Below are positions 1-5,993 of a DNA stretch of 6,624 bases, one piece after another. The notes under the pieces are model-generated. The model saw only the letters and a list, made by a program, of their open reading frames with translations. It was not told the DNA's origin and searched no databases. Source of the stretch: an uncultured bacterium (GTDB taxonomy: Bacteria > Bacteroidota > Bacteroidia > Bacteroidales > JACABE01); NCBI GenBank assembly GCA_903911455.1, contig CAIWDQ010000359.1, forward strand, positions 1-6,624, in the 5' to 3' direction. A program made the position numbers and the translations under genes. Each line of letters begins with the position of its first letter. Within the stretch, counting starts at the first letter, position 1.

Positions 1-1254
1 ACTACTAAAGTAGAAACTAAGAAAGCTGAAGCAACTAAAGAAGAGACCATAAAGATTGAGAATACTAAAGAAGAAATAAAGAAAGAAGACGCTAAAACAG
101 AAAAGACTGAGAAGGTTACCAATACTAATTGTGAGAAGATAAAATCTAAGAAAACATATAATGTTGCTTTATTGATCCCTCTTTATTTAAAGAATATGGG
201 CGAAATTAATCCTGACAATGTCCAGATTGAGAATAAGACTGCTCATGATTTTAAATCCTTTTCTTTTATACAGTTCTACGAAGGATTTATGATGGCTGTT
301 GATACTTTGGTAAAGCAAGGTTTAAATGTAAAGATTTATACTTATGATGTTCCTGATGATACTGTTTTAGCAGCTAGTTTTATGAAGAAAGCAGAATTAT
401 CTAAAATGGATTTGATTGTTGGTCCTTTCTTCTTTAAGACTTTTAAGACTATAGCTGAATATGCCAAATCACAGAAGATACCTGTTATAAATCCTCTTAC
501 TGAGCGTAGAACTATTCTGGATAACAATCCTTACGCCTTTAAATTAGTGCCTTCTAATCAGGATGAGATTGAGAATGTAGCTGCTTTTATTGTAAAAAAA
601 TATCCTAAAGCTAATATAGTTATAGTTCATAATAATAAAGAAACTGAAAAGAAACGCGCAGATCTTTATAAAAAAGAATTTGCAGAAGCTTACAAAGATA
701 ATGCTTCTAATGCTGGAACTGTAAAAGAAATTATATACAATCAAGCCGGTTACGAAGGTTTGAAAAGCAAACTTTCTGACACCAGAGATAATATTATCAT
801 TACTTTGGTTGAAAGCGAGGTGTTTATTACAAGTTATGTTAGCAAGTTAAATTCAATTAAAGATTACAAACTCATCTTATTTGCAACTCCTTACTGGAAG
901 AATCTTGATAAAATAGAAACTGAATACTTCCAGAAACTGGATATGCATTTGTATGAGCCTAACTATATTGATTATGAAGATTCATTAACAAAAATATTCA
1001 TACTTAAATTTAGAGATAAATATAAAACAGAGCCTACTGATTTGGCTTTTTCAGGCAATGATGTTGCTACTTACTTTTTAACTGCCTTGATGAATTATGG
1101 TGATGATTTTATGGGTTGCCTTTCAAGTGTAAAAGTTAATACACTTCAAACTAAGTATATTTTCAGGAAGACAGGAGAAAACAACGGCTATGAGAATACT
1201 TATTTAAATATTTTCCATTTACAGGATTATAAATTTAAAGACGCGAGAAAATAA
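1..1254 (+). CDS. Periplasmic-binding-fold envelope protein (LysM/Peripla_BP-like), 5'-truncated
   Basis: The frame is open from base 1 to a TAA at 1252-1254, so the true start lies before the window and 417 residues are visible. Residues 1 to about 50 are a low-complexity linker rich in Lys, Glu and Thr. A compact domain follows, starting at YNVALLIPLYL (about 53-63). It has features of type-1 periplasmic-binding proteins: FIQFYEGFMMAVD near 89-101, DLIVGPFFF near 137-145, IPVINPLT near 160-167, and a second-lobe strand NIVIVHNN near 205-212. In Bacteroidota this domain is commonly joined to an N-terminal LysM peptidoglycan-binding module, which would lie upstream and is not seen here. I infer an exported, wall-associated protein; its ligand is unknown and no transporter genes are visible beside it. 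A TTG at 172 is an internal codon, because the conserved fold begins before it. Family is fairly sure; biological role is not. Confidence 0.8.
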   Translation, partial: TTKVETKKAEATKEETIKIENTKEEIKKEDAKTEKTEKVTNTNCEKIKSKKTYNVALLIPLYLKNMGEINPDNVQIENKTAHDFKSFSFIQFYEGFMMAVDTLVKQGLNVKIYTYDVPDDTVLAASFMKKAELSKMDLIVGPFFFKTFKTIAEYAKSQKIPVINPLTERRTILDNNPYAFKLVPSNQDEIENVAAFIVKKYPKANIVIVHNNKETEKKRADLYKKEFAEAYKDNASNAGTVKEIIYNQAGYEGLKSKLSDTRDNIIITLVESEVFITSYVSKLNSIKDYKLILFATPYWKNLDKIETEYFQKLDMHLYEPNYIDYEDSLTKIFILKFRDKYKTEPTDLAFSGNDVATYFLTALMNYGDDFMGCLSSVKVNTLQTKYIFRKTGENNGYENTYLNIFHLQDYKFKDARK

Positions 1255-1257
1255 GAC

Positions 1258-1290
1258 AATTAATAATTAAGAATTAATAATTAAGAATTA
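1258..1290. repeat. A/T heptamer tandem repeat
   Basis: The 14-base unit AATTAATAATTAAG occurs at 1258-1271 and again, identical, at 1272-1285, followed by AATTA at 1286-1290. It can also be read as alternating heptamers AATTAAT and AATTAAG. It lies three bases after the stop codon of the upstream gene and just before a G/C-rich palindrome. It has no coding potential because TAA recurs. It may be a slippage-prone spacer; no function is evident. Confidence 0.8.
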
Positions 1291-1305
1291 TATCTCTAAC
1301 AAATT

Positions 1306-1335
1306 CCTCCCCTTATAGGGGAGGTTGGGTGGGGT
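1306..1335. repeat. G/C-rich palindrome with REP-like tail
   Basis: CCTCCCCT (1306-1313) and AGGGGAGG (1317-1324) form a perfect 8-bp stem around the loop TAT. The single-stranded tail TTGGGTGGGGT (1325-1335) follows. This is a striking G/C island in A/T-rich surroundings. From memory, similar CTCCCC/GGGGAG palindromes with a GGTGGGG tail are dispersed between genes in many Bacteroidota, resembling REP elements mobilised by RAYT (TnpA-REP) transposases; that link is inference. There is no T-run after the stem, so it is a poor intrinsic terminator on the + strand. It ends 17 bases before the argS start, so it lies in the argS leader if transcription comes from upstream. Confidence 0.65.
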
Positions 1336-1352
1336 AAAATTAATATATTTAT

Positions 1353-3131
1353 ATGATTGAAGAAATACTTTTGAGAAGTATAGCTGATGCTATTAAAACT
1401 TTATACCAGACTGATATTGACATTACATCTCTTTCGTTACAGAAGACTCGCAAAGAGTTTGAGGGTGATTTTACTTTTGCTGTTTTTCCTTTCTTAAAGA
1501 TTTCAAAGAAAGCTCCTGAACAAACTGCTAATGAAATTGGTCAGTTTGTAACTGAATCATTGGATGATGTTGAAGGTTTTAATGTTATCAAAGGTTTTCT
1601 TAATATTGTTATTAAAAAGTCTTATTGGCTTAATTTCTTAAATCAAAATATAAATAATACTACTTTTGGTTTTAATCCACACAAAAATACAAGTCCTGTT
1701 TTAGTTGAATATTCTTCTCCAAATACTAATAAGCCTTTACATTTGGGTCATATACGCAACAATCTTTTGGGTTGGTCGGTGGCTGAGATATTGAAAGCTA
1801 ATGGGGAGAATGTAGTGAAAGTAAATTTGGTGAATGATCGTGGGATTCATATCTGTAAGTCAATGCTTGCATGGAAATTATGGGGTAATATGGAAACTCC
1901 TCAGTCTTCAGGTTTAAAAGGGGATCATCTTGCAGGTAAGTATTATGTGTTGTTTGATAAATATTATAAAAAAGAAGTTGAGGAATTAGTTGCTAAAGGA
2001 TTTGATAAAGAAGTAGCCGAAAAGCAAGCTCCCTTAATTATTGAAGCTCAGAACATGCTGCGTAAATGGGAGGCAAAGGATACTGACGTTATTAAGCTTT
2101 GGAATTTAATGAATGGATGGGTTTACGAAGGTTTTGATGTTACTTATAAAACTATGGGTATTGATTTTGACAAAACCTATTATGAATCTCAAACCTATTT
2201 GCTTGGTAAATCAATTGTTGAGAAAGGTTTTAATGACGATAAACTTATTCGTAAAGAAGATAATTCTGTATGGGCTGATCTTACAACTGATGGTTTGGAT
2301 GAAAAACTATTGTTGCGTTCGGATGGTACATCTGTTTATATGACACAGGATTTGGGGACTGCCCACCAGCGACATGAGGAATATAAGGCTTCAAAAATGA
2401 TTTATGTCGTGGGGAATGAGCAGAACTATCATTTTGATGTATTGAAAATAGTATTGAAGAAACTGGGATACGACTGGGCTGATAGTATTTATCATCTTTC
2501 GTATGGTATGGTTGAGTTACCTGAAGGTAAAATGAAATCACGCGAAGGTACTGTGGTAGATGCTGATGTGTTAATCTCCGAAATGATTGAAACAGCTCGC
2601 CAGACTGCTTTTGAACTTGGCAAAATAGATGATTTTGAATCTGAAGAAGCTAAGATACTTTATCATACTATTGCTTTGGGTGCTCTAAAGTATTTTATCC
2701 TTAAGGTTGATCCGCAAAAGAATATGATGTTTAACCCTAAGGAGTCTATTGATTTTAATGGACATACTGGCCCTTTTATCCAATACACTCATGCTCGTAT
2801 CAAATCTTTGCTTAATAAAGCTGATAATGTTATTGCAAATAATATTGACTTAAATATTAATATTCTTGATAAAGAAAAAAACATATTACAGCTTTTACAC
2901 GAATACCCTGCTACAATAAAACAAGCTGCCGAAAGCCTGAGCCCTGCATTGATAGCTAATTATATATACGAATTGGCTAAAGAATACAATGGCTTTTATC
3001 AGGAGATTCCTGTTTTTAAAGAAGAAAACATTGAATTGAGGGAGTTCCGTTTGGCGATCTCCTCTTTTGTAGCTAATGTTATTAAATCTGCAATGGGATT
3101 GTTGGGTATAAGTGTTCCGGAAAAGATGTAG
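1353..3131 (+). CDS. argS: Arginyl-tRNA synthetase
   Basis: Class I aminoacyl-tRNA synthetase that joins arginine to tRNA-Arg using ATP in the cytoplasm; it is essential for translation. The 592 residues match the usual full length. In order: an N-terminal Arg-tRNA-synthetase-specific domain (about 1-110); the Rossmann catalytic core with the HIGH motif as HLGH at 130-133, preceded by VEYSSPNTNKP; the core strand YVVGNEQNYHFDVLK at 351-365; the KMSKS-loop equivalent GKMKSREGTVVDAD at 392-405; and the C-terminal DALR anticodon-binding domain from about 473, opening with GPFIQYTHARI and ending GLLGISVPEKM, a typical family terminus. The ATG at 1353 starts directly on the N-terminal domain; no Shine-Dalgarno is present, as is normal for the phylum. 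No TAnnTTTG promoter is evident in the 98-base gap upstream. A tandem repeat array begins at its TAG stop codon. Identity is certain. Confidence 0.98.
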   Translation: MIEEILLRSIADAIKTLYQTDIDITSLSLQKTRKEFEGDFTFAVFPFLKISKKAPEQTANEIGQFVTESLDDVEGFNVIKGFLNIVIKKSYWLNFLNQNINNTTFGFNPHKNTSPVLVEYSSPNTNKPLHLGHIRNNLLGWSVAEILKANGENVVKVNLVNDRGIHICKSMLAWKLWGNMETPQSSGLKGDHLAGKYYVLFDKYYKKEVEELVAKGFDKEVAEKQAPLIIEAQNMLRKWEAKDTDVIKLWNLMNGWVYEGFDVTYKTMGIDFDKTYYESQTYLLGKSIVEKGFNDDKLIRKEDNSVWADLTTDGLDEKLLLRSDGTSVYMTQDLGTAHQRHEEYKASKMIYVVGNEQNYHFDVLKIVLKKLGYDWADSIYHLSYGMVELPEGKMKSREGTVVDADVLISEMIETARQTAFELGKIDDFESEEAKILYHTIALGALKYFILKVDPQKNMMFNPKESIDFNGHTGPFIQYTHARIKSLLNKADNVIANNIDLNINILDKEKNILQLLHEYPATIKQAAESLSPALIANYIYELAKEYNGFYQEIPVFKEENIELREFRLAISSFVANVIKSAMGLLGISVPEKM

Positions 3132-3591
3132 GCTTAAGACTTTTCTTGTTTGGTTTATTTCTAAAATTTATTAGGTTTAAAATATATCTTTTTTGCTTAT
3201 TTCTTTAAATTAATAGGCTTAAAACATTTCTATTTTGGCTTAAAATAAAACATTTTAGACGAAAGAAAAAATATTTTAGGCGTTCGCTAAACATGTTTGG
3301 GTCTTCGCCAAAACGATTTATTGATAGATAATATCGTTCCGGGTCTTCTCCAAAACGATTTATTGATAGATAATATCGATCTGGGTCTTCGCTAAAACGA
3401 TTTATTGATAGTTAATATCGTTCCGTATCTTCGCCAAAATGTTTTATTGATAGATAATATCAATCCGGGTCTTTGCGACGTTTCACTATTGATAGATAAT
3501 ACTTGCCTGGGTCTACGCAACGTTCTACTATTGATTGATAAGACTCAATTAAATCGTAGCAAGGCTCTAAATCACGAGAATAAGAAATGAA
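3129..3591. repeat. Tandem array, 21-bp step with 42-bp higher-order units
   Basis: Units begin at 3129 (43 bp), 3172, 3214, 3256, 3298, 3340, 3382, 3424, 3466, 3508 and 3550 (42 bp each). Central units are nearly identical: phased from 3299, the second differs from the first at 3 of 42 bases, the third at 2 and the fourth at 6. The most conserved core is ATTGATAGATAAT, preceded by GGGTCTTCGCCAAAAC. The left units (3129-3276) are A/T-rich, with TAGG(C/T)TTAA(A/G)A at the head and TTGG or TTG half a unit later, which reveals an older 21-bp step. The half-unit at 3277 (TAGGCGTTCGCTAAAC) links the two types. The right units (3466-3591) decay progressively. There are no unique spacers, so it is not CRISPR. 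It sits between argS and the tatD-led cluster. Function is unknown; it could be a protein-binding array, a transcribed 3' region, or a neutral minisatellite. Confidence 0.85.
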
Positions 3592-3855
3592 GAATTTATT
3601 TCGATATCTGAATAGAAAACTATTATACATTATATTGCCTAAAAGCTACCTTTAAGTATAAATAAGCTGCTAAAAGAAGTTTTAACCAGGCTGTGGTATG
3701 ATATTAATGTATCTGTATCAAATATTAATGCATCCGTAAAGTAGTTTATTACATCGCAAGTTTTTGGAACTGCAGGAGAGTCTATAATTATCAGAGTATA
3801 CATAAGCATATATAAAAAGAATACATTTTATTAAAAAACGACTTCTGCTTATAAG
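3592..3855. other. A/T-rich intergenic stretch without a convincing gene
   Basis: I read both strands and saw only short, stop-broken frames. The longest ATG-started frame noticed is 22 codons (3587-3655). No tRNA-like, rRNA-like or clear terminator structure is visible. The only internal structure found is the 21-bp repeat pair at 3697-3738. The promoter of the downstream cluster follows immediately. Confidence 0.6.
3697..3738. repeat. Two 21-bp direct repeats in register with the upstream array
   Basis: ATATTAATGTATCTGTA (3701-3717) recurs as ATATTAATGCATCCGTA (3722-3738), 15 of 17 bases identical, at a spacing of exactly 21. The unit boundaries at 3697 and 3718 fall on the same 21-base grid as the main array (3550 plus seven steps), although the sequence itself differs from the array core. 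It may be an outlying remnant of the same array or an independent duplication. Confidence 0.55.
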
Positions 3856-3882
3856 TCTACAATTTTTGTTACTTTTGTAGAT
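3843..3882 (+). promoter_or_regulatory. Bacteroidota-type promoter with overlapping inverted repeat
   Basis: TACTTTTG at 3870-3877 fits the phylum's -7 consensus TAnnTTTG. The -33 element (TTTG) is weak: the nearest candidate is TTCTG at 3843-3847. Transcription would start near 3883-3885, leaving an A-rich leader of about 50 bases with no Shine-Dalgarno before the ATG at 3937, typical of the phylum. The -7 element overlaps a perfect 7-bp inverted repeat, TCTACAA (3856-3862) and TTGTAGA (3875-3881), separated by 12 bases and extended outward by a G-T and an A-T pair. It may be an operator or just promoter composition. It is the only promoter I can place for the four-gene cluster. Confidence 0.55.
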
Positions 3883-3936
3883 TCAAAATAAAAACATAAA
3901 AAAACAAATTAAAAATATTCAACACAATACTATTAT

Positions 3937-4611
3937 ATGATAGATACAACTGAAATACCATACATTGACGTACATACTCACAACAAGGAAAAAGAAGAAG
4001 GAATAACTGTATTTAATCTTTTGAATGAGGATGATGCAGTAATTGATGAGGAAGGGAGGAAATACTCCTTAGGTATACATCCCTGGTATATAGATGATAT
4101 GACCGTGGAAAAGCATTATGAATTTATTGATAAATATATTAATAACGAGAACGTAATTGCAATTGGAGAATGTGGGTTGGATAAACTGGTTAATGTTCCT
4201 TCGGCTTTGCAAAAAGAGATATTAACGTATCAATTTCAGTTAGCCGAAAAGTTGAATAAGCCTGTTATCATTCATTGCGTGAGGGCATACGAAGAGTTGT
4301 TAGCTTTGAAAAAGAAATTGGATTTTGGGCAAACAATGATCATTCATGGGTTTAATTCAAGTCCTAAGATTGGGGATATGCTTATAAAAGCAGGATTTTA
4401 CTTTTCGTTTGGCAAAGCAATCTTAAAGGATGATTCAAATGCAGCCAAGATCATTAAAAAGTTCTCATCTGGAAGATTATTCTTAGAAACAGACGATAGT
4501 AAACGTTCAATAATAAAGATATACGAAAGAGCAGCGTCGTTGATGCAAATAGATATTGAAGAATTAAAAGTGATTATTTATAAAAATTATCAAAAGGTAT
4601 TTAGTAAATGA
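3937..4611 (+). CDS. TatD family metal-dependent hydrolase (short form)
   Basis: Amidohydrolase-superfamily TIM-barrel enzyme. Characterised TatD proteins are metal-dependent DNases, but the substrate of this member is not known. The expected metal ligands are all visible: DVHTH at 11-15 (H13, H15), GECGLD at 77-82 (E78), VIIHCVRAYEELL at 110-122 (H113), IIHGF at 135-139 (H137) and FLETDDS at 182-188 (D186). LGIHPW at 45-50 matches the family's GxHPh strand. At 224 residues it is shorter than the usual 250-265: the family's post-ETD stretch (Pxx..GKRN.P) is absent and ETDD runs almost straight into the final helices. All ligands remain, so it is probably an active compact variant and not a broken gene. 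The start ATG follows an A-rich leader. It is first in the cluster; its TGA overlaps the ATG of tcdA (ATGA), implying translational coupling. No Tat-export role should be read from the name. Confidence 0.9.
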   Translation: MIDTTEIPYIDVHTHNKEKEEGITVFNLLNEDDAVIDEEGRKYSLGIHPWYIDDMTVEKHYEFIDKYINNENVIAIGECGLDKLVNVPSALQKEILTYQFQLAEKLNKPVIIHCVRAYEELLALKKKLDFGQTMIIHGFNSSPKIGDMLIKAGFYFSFGKAILKDDSNAAKIIKKFSSGRLFLETDDSKRSIIKIYERAASLMQIDIEELKVIIYKNYQKVFSK

Positions 4612-5399
4612 TAGCTGAAGAATGGTCGTCGCGTACCGAACTCTTAATAGGAAGCGATAATCTCCAGAAACTTAAGAATGCTCATCTGTTAATTGTAGGA
4701 CTTGGAGGTGTAGGTGCTTATGCAGCAGAACAATTGTGCAGAGCCGGAATAGGAAAGTTTACTATTGTAGATGCTGATACTGTACAGCCCTCAAACCGAA
4801 ACAGGCAGTTACCTGCACTTATAAGTAACCAAGGAAAACTAAAGGCCAAAGTGATGGCCGAAAGGATGAGAGATATAAATCCTGATGTAAACATAGAAGT
4901 AATAGCAGAATACGTTAAGGAACAAAGGCTGGTAGATATACTGGAAGCTGCTAAATATGATTATGTTGTAGATGCTATTGATACTTTATCTCCAAAGATT
5001 TATTTTATTTATAATACTGTTTCAAGAGGACTGAAACTGGTTAGTTCGATGGGAGCCGGTGGTAAGTTTGACCCTATGCAGGTTCATATTGCCGATATTG
5101 AGCAGACATATATGTGTCCGTTGGCTGATATGATACGCAAACGTCTTCATAAGTTTGGTTTGTATACAGGTTTTAAAGCAGTATTTTCTACCGAAAAGGC
5201 ATTAAAGGATTCAATAATCCCTAATGATACTGATAGAAATAAGAAATCAACAGTTGGTACAATTTCGTATCTTCCTCCATTGTTTGGGTGCTGTATTGCA
5301 TCAGTAGTTATAAGAGAAATTTTAGGGCATGAGATTAAAAGTGATCTTCCTGTCCCAAGAAGCATTAAGAAAAAGATTAAAGAAACTGCAAATCAGTAA
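4608..5399 (+). CDS. tcdA: tRNA threonylcarbamoyladenosine dehydratase (ThiF/E1-like)
   Basis: TcdA (also called CsdL or YgdL) uses ATP to cyclise t6A to ct6A at position 37 of ANN-decoding tRNAs. The 263 residues match the family's length of about 265-270. The Rossmann nucleotide loop is GLGGVGAYAAEQLCRAGIG at 31-49, followed by VDADTVQPSNRNRQ at 54-67, whose acidic residue and Asn/Arg pattern bind ATP in E1-like enzymes. VDAIDTLSPK at 121-130 is the family's DAID motif. Family-specific segments include SSMGAGGKFDPMQVHIADI at 146-164, AVFSTEKA at 191-198 and STVGTISYLPPLFGCCIAS at 214-232. The latter features separate it from ThiF and MoeB. No zinc-binding CxxC pairs and no C-terminal rhodanese domain are present, also against MoeB. 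The start overlaps the stop of the preceding gene. No CsdA/CsdE sulfur-transfer partner is visible in the window. Confidence 0.95.
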   Translation: MIAEEWSSRTELLIGSDNLQKLKNAHLLIVGLGGVGAYAAEQLCRAGIGKFTIVDADTVQPSNRNRQLPALISNQGKLKAKVMAERMRDINPDVNIEVIAEYVKEQRLVDILEAAKYDYVVDAIDTLSPKIYFIYNTVSRGLKLVSSMGAGGKFDPMQVHIADIEQTYMCPLADMIRKRLHKFGLYTGFKAVFSTEKALKDSIIPNDTDRNKKSTVGTISYLPPLFGCCIASVVIREILGHEIKSDLPVPRSIKKKIKETANQ

Positions 5400-5405
5400 A
5401 GATAT

Positions 5406-5984
5406 ATGAAACTAGAAAAAGCATTTTATCTAAGAAATGATGTTGTAGAAATAGCAAAAGATTTGTTAGGTAAATATCTTTTTACTAATAATAATGGTAT
5501 TATTACCGCTGGAATAATTACCGAAACTGAAGCTTATGAAGGAATTACCGATAAGGCTTCACATGCTTATAATAATAGAAGAACTCAACGAACAGAAACA
5601 ATGTATCAATGCGGCGGAATTGCTTATGTTTATCTTTGTTATGGAATGTATTCTTTATTTAATGTTGTAACTAATGTTGAGGGAATTCCTCATGCTGTGC
5701 TTTTAAGAGGAATTAAACCCGTAGAAGGGATAGCTGAAATTAAGAAAAGGGTGAAACAAAATAATCTGGATAAGTATTTATTAAATGGGCCAGGTAAGCT
5801 TGCAAATGCATTAGGAATACATTATTCGCAAACTGGAACCGATTTAAATAGTGATGTTATCTGGCTGGAAGATAAAGAATATAAGGTAAAAACAGATGAC
5901 ATTATAATTACTAAACGTATTGGTGTGGATTATGCAAAAGAAGATGCTCTCCTACCCTATCGTTTCATACTTAATATTAAATAA
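5406..5984 (+). CDS. DNA-3-methyladenine glycosylase, AAG/MPG type
   Basis: Base-excision repair enzyme that flips out and cleaves alkylated or deaminated purines such as 3-methyladenine and hypoxanthine, leaving an abasic site. The 192 residues are close to the bacterial family's usual size. Human AAG residues map with a constant offset of 83: catalytic E125 to E42 in ITETEAYEG (38-46), Y127 to Y44, H136 to H53 in ASHAYNNRRT, intercalating Y162 to Y79 in YVYLCYGMY (74-82), and N169 to N86. Further signatures are AVLLRGIKPVEG (97-108), LLNGPGKLANALGI (125-138) and the C-terminal RIGVDYAKEDALLPYRF (171-187). All key residues are intact, so activity is expected. It starts six bases after tcdA, so it is co-transcribed. 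It is unrelated in fold to E. coli Tag and AlkA; equivalents are named mpg or aag in other organisms. Confidence 0.96.
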   Translation: MKLEKAFYLRNDVVEIAKDLLGKYLFTNNNGIITAGIITETEAYEGITDKASHAYNNRRTQRTETMYQCGGIAYVYLCYGMYSLFNVVTNVEGIPHAVLLRGIKPVEGIAEIKKRVKQNNLDKYLLNGPGKLANALGIHYSQTGTDLNSDVIWLEDKEYKVKTDDIIITKRIGVDYAKEDALLPYRFILNIK

Positions 5985-5993
5985 TTTTATACT

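Noticed and set aside
172..174. TTG at 172 as the start of the periplasmic-binding protein gene
   Set aside because: The frame is open upstream to base 1, and the first conserved strand of the fold (YNVALLIPLY) begins before this codon.
342..744. Minus-strand frames inside the periplasmic-binding protein gene
   Set aside because: They lie opposite a continuous, well-supported + strand coding frame and resemble no recognisable protein; they are antisense shadows.
1306..1324. Intrinsic terminator of the upstream gene
   Set aside because: The stem is strong, but it is followed by TTGGGTGGGG and not a T-run, so it does not fit an intrinsic terminator on the + strand.
2113..2541. Alternative frames inside argS on both strands
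   Set aside because: They overlap the conserved catalytic core of argS and have low-complexity or unrecognisable translations.
3312..3507. Conserved RNA hairpin in every array unit
   Set aside because: The stem is perfect only in the units at 3298 and 3382; the unit at 3466 has none of the pairs, and there is only one compensating change.
3298..3549. CRISPR array
   Set aside because: The repeats are directly adjacent with no unique spacers, the whole 42-base period is conserved, and no cas-like gene is present.
3405..3590. 61-codon protein gene starting at TTG inside the array
   Set aside because: It starts mid-unit at a TTG with no leader signal, simply after the TAA at 3393. The frame is a product of the 42-base period and belongs, if anything, to a decayed longer frame.
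3129..3742. Replication origin or plasmid iterons, suggested by the 21-base step
   Set aside because: I see no convincing DnaA boxes (TTATNCACA) and no rep or dnaA gene nearby; the flanking genes are ordinary chromosomal housekeeping genes.
5147..5365. Minus-strand frame inside tcdA
   Set aside because: It is antisense to the conserved C-terminal part of tcdA, with no promoter and no family resemblance.
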